Below, piece after piece: positions 59,861 through 64,000 of a DNA stretch of 64,000 bases (position 1 is its first letter; every line of letters starts with the position of its first letter). Below the pieces are notes generated by a model. That model ran no database searches. It saw only the letters and a program-made list of their open reading frames with translations, and was not told where the DNA came from. A program made the position numbers and the translations under genes. Source of the stretch: an uncultured Acidobacteriia bacterium (GTDB lineage: Bacteria > Acidobacteriota > Terriglobia > Bryobacterales > Bryobacteraceae); NCBI GenBank assembly GCA_903851195.1, contig CAINNJ010000004.1, positions 496,001 to 560,000 on the forward strand. The letters run 5' to 3'.

Positions 59861-60415
59861 TCAGGGTTTCGCGATTGTCTTGTCGGCCGCGTCCGGAGGA
59901 ACCTCGCCGCGTTTTTCCGCGTCGGCTCGGGCCAGTTCGGCGATATATTCGGCGTGAGCGGCTGCCAGCGCCGCCGCCGCGGCGAGTTCCCGCTCCTCAT
60001 CGGCCTTCGCTTCGGCCTCCGCAAGCCGGGCTCTGCCCTGCGCCACCGCATCGCCCGATTTCAGATTGCTCCAGCGCTTAAACGTGAAAACTTCCTTGCG
60101 TTTGCGGAAACTCGCGAAGTTGAGGCGGCAGTACTCGCATCGCCAGCGGTTCGCGCCGAGCGCCGCTTTCACGCTTGTCCAGAATGTCGGATCGTAGTTC
60201 TTACCTGTCCACTGGTTCAGGTCCATGCGGTCGCACTGGGGGCAGTGAGCCCAGCGAAAGTCCGAAAGATCCAGGGTGTTGGCGGTAAAACGCGTTTTAC
60301 AGTCGAGGCAGCGGATGGGAGACACGAAGCGCCACTTCGCAAGTTTCTCAGCATTGTCGCGGGGCTGCGATTCGCGAAGAAAGCGGCTCCCGCATTTGGG
60401 ACATTGAAGCGACAT
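59861..60415 (-). CDS. Hypothetical protein with two zinc ribbons
   Basis: The 184-aa product has four CxxC pairs at residues 5/8, 36/39, 58/61 and 93/96, which would make two zinc ribbons. A helical Ala/Glu-rich tail (about 120-184) has coiled-coil character. Nucleic acid or protein binding is likely, but no family name comes to mind. Its ATG directly abuts the aminotransferase stop, so the two are co-transcribed. Confidence 0.7.
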   Translation of the reverse strand: MSLQCPKCGSRFLRESQPRDNAEKLAKWRFVSPIRCLDCKTRFTANTLDLSDFRWAHCPQCDRMDLNQWTGKNYDPTFWTSVKAALGANRWRCEYCRLNFASFRKRKEVFTFKRWSNLKSGDAVAQGRARLAEAEAKADEERELAAAAALAAAHAEYIAELARADAEKRGEVPPDAADKTIAKP

Positions 60416-61300
60416 TTATCTTCCGACCAGAATTGAATTATTTTTCCGCCGTTCCATATCGACGATCAGAAACTGCTGAAAAGCCCTCGCCAGAGCGCGG
60501 CGCGCGGCCCCGTTGTCGCCCGTCCGCCGCCCCGCCAATTCGCGCACCGGCAGCAAATCCCGGGTGGTGGAGGTGATGAAGACCTCGTCCGCGCGGAACA
60601 GATCGTCCGGCGTCAGGCTGCGCTCCAGCACGCGGAACCCTTCTTCCCGGACGACATCGAGCAGGATTTCGCGCGTAATCCCCGGCAGGCAACCATCGGA
60701 AAGCGGAGGGGTGAAAACCGTGTCTCCGACCGACGCAAAGATATTGGCCGACGTGCACTCCGCCACCAGGCCATGCTGGTTCAGCAACACCACTTCGTCG
60801 AAACCGCCCTGTTGCGCGCGTTCCGCCCAGGTCAGATTCTGGGCCCACGCCAGAACCTTGGCTCCGGCAAACTCATTTCCCGCGAACCGTGCGTTGGGCT
60901 GCATGCCGAGGCGGACGCTCTCCCCCCACTGTTTCGAATCCGCTGTCATGGCGATGACGTCGAAGGGGCTCTCTTTGGATTCGGGCCCTTCCCACATCCC
61001 GCCACCATTCCGCACCACGGCAAGCCGGAGCGTGCAATTGACCTGCGCGTTCGTCCGGATCAGTTCCCGCAGTCCTGCTTCGAGCGCGCCCGGGTCGGCC
61101 GGCATGGGCACATGGAGCGATCGCGCATCCCGCGACATGCGCGCCCAGTGCCTTTCCCACGCAAAAGGGATTCCGTCCACGATGCGCAGCGTGGTAAAAA
61201 CTCCCCAACCCGACAAAGCGCCAATCTGGCCCGCCCGCAACACCGCACCCGCCGCCTCGCGGATCTGACCGTTGTGCAGAATATGAGGGTGGATAGCCAT
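60416..61300 (-). CDS. Class IV aminotransferase (BCAT/ADC-lyase family)
   Basis: The 294-aa product is a fold-type IV PLP enzyme. It has HNGQIREAAGAVLRAGQIG, GVFTTLRIVDGIPF, the PLP-lysine segment FAGAKVLAWAQNLTWAERA, EVVLLNQHGLVAECTSANIFA, and PPLSDGCLPGITREILLDV. It could be aminodeoxychorismate lyase, a D-amino acid or a branched-chain aminotransferase; residues seen do not decide. I chose ATG 61300 (MAIHPHIL); a start at 61315 adds five residues. Confidence 0.88.
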   Translation of the reverse strand: MAIHPHILHNGQIREAAGAVLRAGQIGALSGWGVFTTLRIVDGIPFAWERHWARMSRDARSLHVPMPADPGALEAGLRELIRTNAQVNCTLRLAVVRNGGGMWEGPESKESPFDVIAMTADSKQWGESVRLGMQPNARFAGNEFAGAKVLAWAQNLTWAERAQQGGFDEVVLLNQHGLVAECTSANIFASVGDTVFTPPLSDGCLPGITREILLDVVREEGFRVLERSLTPDDLFRADEVFITSTTRDLLPVRELAGRRTGDNGAARRALARAFQQFLIVDMERRKNNSILVGR

Positions 61301-61521
61301 GGCTATGAAATCCAATCCGAAAAAACCGGAATTGCGCTAAAAATTATTATCGCCTGGAGGTGCAACGTTTGCGAAGGTTAACACACGCAGAGCCCGGTGA
61401 AAAGCGGATTGTCAGGCAACCGCTGCGACACGCCCCGCACTGACGATGCTGGTTGCCGAACCGCCGCAACCGATCTGTAACCGCCTATTGACCTTCTGGT
61501 ATTTTTTCCTACAATTGCCAG

Positions 61522-61887
61522 ATGTACACTTATTCGCAATCGACCGGCGCTCTCTCGCAAAACGGCCAACCGCGACTCACGGGCTACGCGGGCCATGGAA
61601 ACGGTGTCAATAATCCGGCGCTGCAGGACCAACACGACATCGGACCGCTGCCCCGCGGCCGTTACCGGATGATTTCACTTTTTGACTCACCCCATACCGG
61701 CCTTGCCACCATCGTTCTCGATCCCGACCCGTCCAACCAGATGTTCGGGCGCTCCGGCTTTCGGATTCACGGCGATAACGCGGCGATGAACCAGACCGCT
61801 TCGAACGGCTGCATCATCGCCGGCCACGCGCCGGACCGCAAGTCCATCTGGGACGCCGGGGACCACGATCTCGAAGTTGTCGGTTAG
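61522..61887 (+). CDS. DUF2778/Tlde1-like L,D-transpeptidase-fold protein
   Basis: The 121-aa product has the YkuD-like catalytic signature: H83 in FRIHGDN, S94 and C97 in TASNGCII, and the preceding LPRGRYRMI strand and HDIGPLP substrate loop. It begins YTYSQSTGALSQNGQ, as DUF2778 proteins do. Tlde1 effectors of this family modify peptidoglycan donor stems when injected by type VI secretion. There is no signal peptide, no immunity gene and no secretion gene in the window, so the role here is open. Confidence 0.8.
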   Translation: MYTYSQSTGALSQNGQPRLTGYAGHGNGVNNPALQDQHDIGPLPRGRYRMISLFDSPHTGLATIVLDPDPSNQMFGRSGFRIHGDNAAMNQTASNGCIIAGHAPDRKSIWDAGDHDLEVVG

Positions 61888-61891
61888 TTCT

Positions 61892-64000
61892 TCATGGGGT
61901 GACGGTCAGTTTCACCGGTGTGCTCGAAACGCCACCCACCGTCACCACCACCGGCTGATCCCCCGCCGCCACATCCGCCGGAACCGTGAAGTTCACCTGC
62001 GTAACTCCGATCAGCCCCGGCACAATTCCGTTGAAGACGATTCTGGCCTGTTCGCCGCCAACTGTCAGGCTCAACGGCTGGCGCGATTGCGGCAGTTGCG
62101 CCAGAGTACTGCCGGCCGCAGCTGTCGCCCCCGTCGCCAGCGTGGGGGTTACATCGCCGTCTCCGGTGATGAAGCCGACGATGGTCTGTCCCGCCTTCGC
62201 GCTTGCGGCCGGCACCAAAGCACCCTGGTAGGCGAAAATTCCTGGCGCGGCGGAGGACATCGGAAACGTCGACGCCGCGACTTTCCCGTTGTTGTTGATT
62301 CCCAGCACCGCGGTCGATCCGCCCACCTCATAAGGGATCTGCAGATTGATCTGCCCCCGCGAGATAAACCACAACGGCGCGGAAATCCCGTTCACCGTGG
62401 CCGACACGCCGGCCAGGCTCAGCGGTAAGGGCTGCACGGCCGCGCTGACCACCGAAGGCGCCAGATCGCTGCCATAAATGGCGATTAACTGACCGGGAGC
62501 GAAGCCTTGCGCCCCGGATGCCGCGTTCCCCACGCCGCTGACGGATACTTCCGGCGAGTTCCCCACCACGAAGACAACCGGCACCAGAAATGCCTGCGGC
62601 CTGGCATCGGCAGCCTGCACGGAGATCCACGCGTTGTAAACGCCGTTGGACAGACCGGCGGCGCTGGCGTTCAGAGTCAATCTGGCGGAACCGGCGCCCG
62701 ACACGGCGGAAATGCCAAGCCACCTTTGTGCCGCGGGTAAGATCTCGAGCGTCCAGGCTGGTGTCCCGGTGGAGAAGTTCAGATCGAGAGTGGCCGTGGT
62801 TCCCGGTGAGAGTTGAATCGCCGTCTGCGGAATCGAGAAGGCCGCCGGGTTCTGCGAAGGTCCGGCAAACGTGGCAGTGGCCGAAGTGGAGACAACGGAG
62901 CCAGTCTCCGTGGTTCCCGACAGCGAGTACAGGCGCAATTGCGGAGGCGTGATGCCCGCCGCGCAGACAGTGCCCGCCAACATCCCGAACGGGGCCAGGC
63001 GGTTGGTTCCGAATATCTGCGGGATTTTGCCGGTCATGTTGACGCCACCGGCCGTGAACGACGTCAGGGTGACCTGAAACCCCGTCCGTTCCTGCACCGT
63101 GACCTGCTGTGCCCACTGACAAGCGGGGTCCGCCGACGGATTCTGCTGCACCGTGTCGGGCGACACGCGCAACAGAATGGCCGGCGTCACATGCGTCCCT
63201 TGGGGACCGACGAACGGCACCGTCAGATCCCGCTGCCATGTGGCGCCATCGGCATCGATCCCTTCGAAGTGAAACACGCGGTTCAGCGGCGGCGTAATTC
63301 CGGAGCCGGAGAGACTGAGGTACACGACGCCGTTCGCCGCCACATTCACATCGCTCAACGCCGACAGGTTGTTGACGTTGTTGACCGTGAACACCGTGAT
63401 CTTCGTTGCCACACCAGCCTTTTCCGAAAGCCGCAGCGTGTAGGGCCAACTGGTGCCGCTCTGCGTCACCGGATTCGGATTGACGGACGGGATCAGCAGA
63501 GATCCGGAAGCGGGCATCTTCAAGGCCACGGACGTGGAACCCGCCGAGCCGGTGAAGATCGCATCGCCGCCATACAGCGCCCCCGCCGCGCCGTTGCCCC
63601 CGGCCAGCAGCGAACCGTTCACCGTGATGGAAGCCGTGGAGGCTTTCGCCCCCGGTGAGAGGACCGCCGAGCCCAGCGCGATATCGTTTGCCACGAAGGT
63701 AACGGCGCCGGTCGGGATTCCCGCCGCGCCTGTCACCGTTGCCGTGATCACCACCTGCTCGCCGTAACTGTAGCTTGCGGGCGTGGCTGTCACGGACGTA
63801 GTGCTGGCCGCGCCGTTGTTCCACTCTTTCACGAAATGGGCGACATCCAGCGAACCCAGGCCGGTGGCGAGATCATAGCCGGGCGCCGCCGCATACCCGA
63901 CGCTGCCATTCACGCACTGCGGACTTCCCTGCGCGCACGGAACCGCGTTATCGCCCACCGTGATGTCGTGAAAAACATCCGTGGTGGATTGCGCCAGCCG
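61892..64000 (-). CDS. Sedolisin-like protease C-terminus with Ig-like and TIGR03437 domains (partial)
   Basis: The frame is open through the right window edge, so the start is missing. The visible start reads FHDITVGDN, then GYAAAPGYDLATGLGSLDVAHFV, the calcium-binding end of S53 (sedolisin/kumamolisin) proteases; the catalytic Ser would lie just outside. An Ig-like repeat follows (SYGEQVVITATVTGAAGIPTGAVTFVAND), then long beta-rich segments. A C-terminal TIGR03437 domain (about the last 220 residues: SAPLWFISRGQINLQIPYEV) is found chiefly in Solibacter. It is probably secreted. Confidence 0.82.
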   Translation of the reverse strand, partial: RLAQSTTDVFHDITVGDNAVPCAQGSPQCVNGSVGYAAAPGYDLATGLGSLDVAHFVKEWNNGAASTTSVTATPASYSYGEQVVITATVTGAAGIPTGAVTFVANDIALGSAVLSPGAKASTASITVNGSLLAGGNGAAGALYGGDAIFTGSAGSTSVALKMPASGSLLIPSVNPNPVTQSGTSWPYTLRLSEKAGVATKITVFTVNNVNNLSALSDVNVAANGVVYLSLSGSGITPPLNRVFHFEGIDADGATWQRDLTVPFVGPQGTHVTPAILLRVSPDTVQQNPSADPACQWAQQVTVQERTGFQVTLTSFTAGGVNMTGKIPQIFGTNRLAPFGMLAGTVCAAGITPPQLRLYSLSGTTETGSVVSTSATATFAGPSQNPAAFSIPQTAIQLSPGTTATLDLNFSTGTPAWTLEILPAAQRWLGISAVSGAGSARLTLNASAAGLSNGVYNAWISVQAADARPQAFLVPVVFVVGNSPEVSVSGVGNAASGAQGFAPGQLIAIYGSDLAPSVVSAAVQPLPLSLAGVSATVNGISAPLWFISRGQINLQIPYEVGGSTAVLGINNNGKVAASTFPMSSAAPGIFAYQGALVPAASAKAGQTIVGFITGDGDVTPTLATGATAAAGSTLAQLPQSRQPLSLTVGGEQARIVFNGIVPGLIGVTQVNFTVPADVAAGDQPVVVTVGGVSSTPVKLTVTP

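Noticed and set aside
59437-60051. 204-codon Arg/Pro-rich minus-strand ORF
   Set aside because: It runs into the zinc-ribbon gene in another frame, and its composition is typical of shadow frames in GC-rich DNA.

Overview
The window looks like chromosomal DNA from an Acidobacteriota, most likely a Bryobacterales/Solibacter-type organism. Base composition is GC-rich with many GTG and TTG starts. Gene content fits that group: two large TonB-dependent receptors with N-terminal carboxypeptidase-regulatory-like domains, a DUF1549/DUF1553 plus DUF1501 pair, a DUF1080 protein, an FG-GAP/ASPIC-UnbV (CRTAC1-like) protein, a multihaem cytochrome with TPRs, and a sedolisin-like protein ending in the TIGR03437 domain typical of Solibacter. 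lpxA indicates a lipopolysaccharide outer membrane. There is no rRNA, no tRNA that I can recognise, no CRISPR, no insertion sequence and no prophage.

Layout. 0-13 kb is mixed housekeeping: dehydrogenase, DinB-like protein, NarL-type regulator, a methyltransferase-bactofilin pair, a VIT-type transporter, the rpsA-HU-HIT-glycosyltransferase run, and an SDR-aroK-glycerate kinase operon. 13-19.6 kb carries a LON-domain protein, a TonB-like transducer, a HAD phosphatase and the DUF1549/DUF1501 pair. 19.6-26 kb is a signalling island: an atypical LuxR-type regulator, a RedB-like thioredoxin-fold protein and a GGDEF-EAL enzyme in one operon; divergently a NarL regulator, a lone receiver and a receiver-histidine kinase hybrid; then a PilZ protein. 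A TACTAGTAC palindrome sits in front of the regulators and of the PilZ gene, which suggests a c-di-GMP regulon.

26-36 kb holds a DODA-like dioxygenase, a TonB receptor, the ffh-rpsP-khpA-rimM-trmD operon (DUF1080 follows trmD, where rplS is common), a gamma-glutamyltransferase and a solitary lpxA. 36-42 kb has an unknown 310-aa protein, a decayed methyltransferase, an ATP-grasp enzyme, an esterase fused to a beta-propeller, and a seven-haem cytochrome with TPRs. 42-49 kb is a large TonB receptor, a CRTAC1-like protein and a TPR protein, whose promoters share unusual symmetric or leaderless architecture. 49-61 kb carries MgtC, an enolase-superfamily enzyme, a queuosine-precursor transporter, acylphosphatase, a lone receiver, two tandem RG-rich exported paralogues (one frameshifted in a G6 run), xerD, a CCA-adding-type enzyme, a DUF429 protein, a glycine-zipper envelope protein with a structured leader, a zinc-ribbon protein and a class IV aminotransferase. 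The right edge has a small L,D-transpeptidase-fold (DUF2778/Tlde1-like) protein and the sedolisin/TIGR03437 protein, cut by the window end.

Two repeat arrays stand out: two 156-bp units of chained tri-loop hairpins (10.1-10.4 kb) and three exact-period 90-bp palindromic units (42.4-42.7 kb). All functions are read from sequence motifs by eye; no database search was run.
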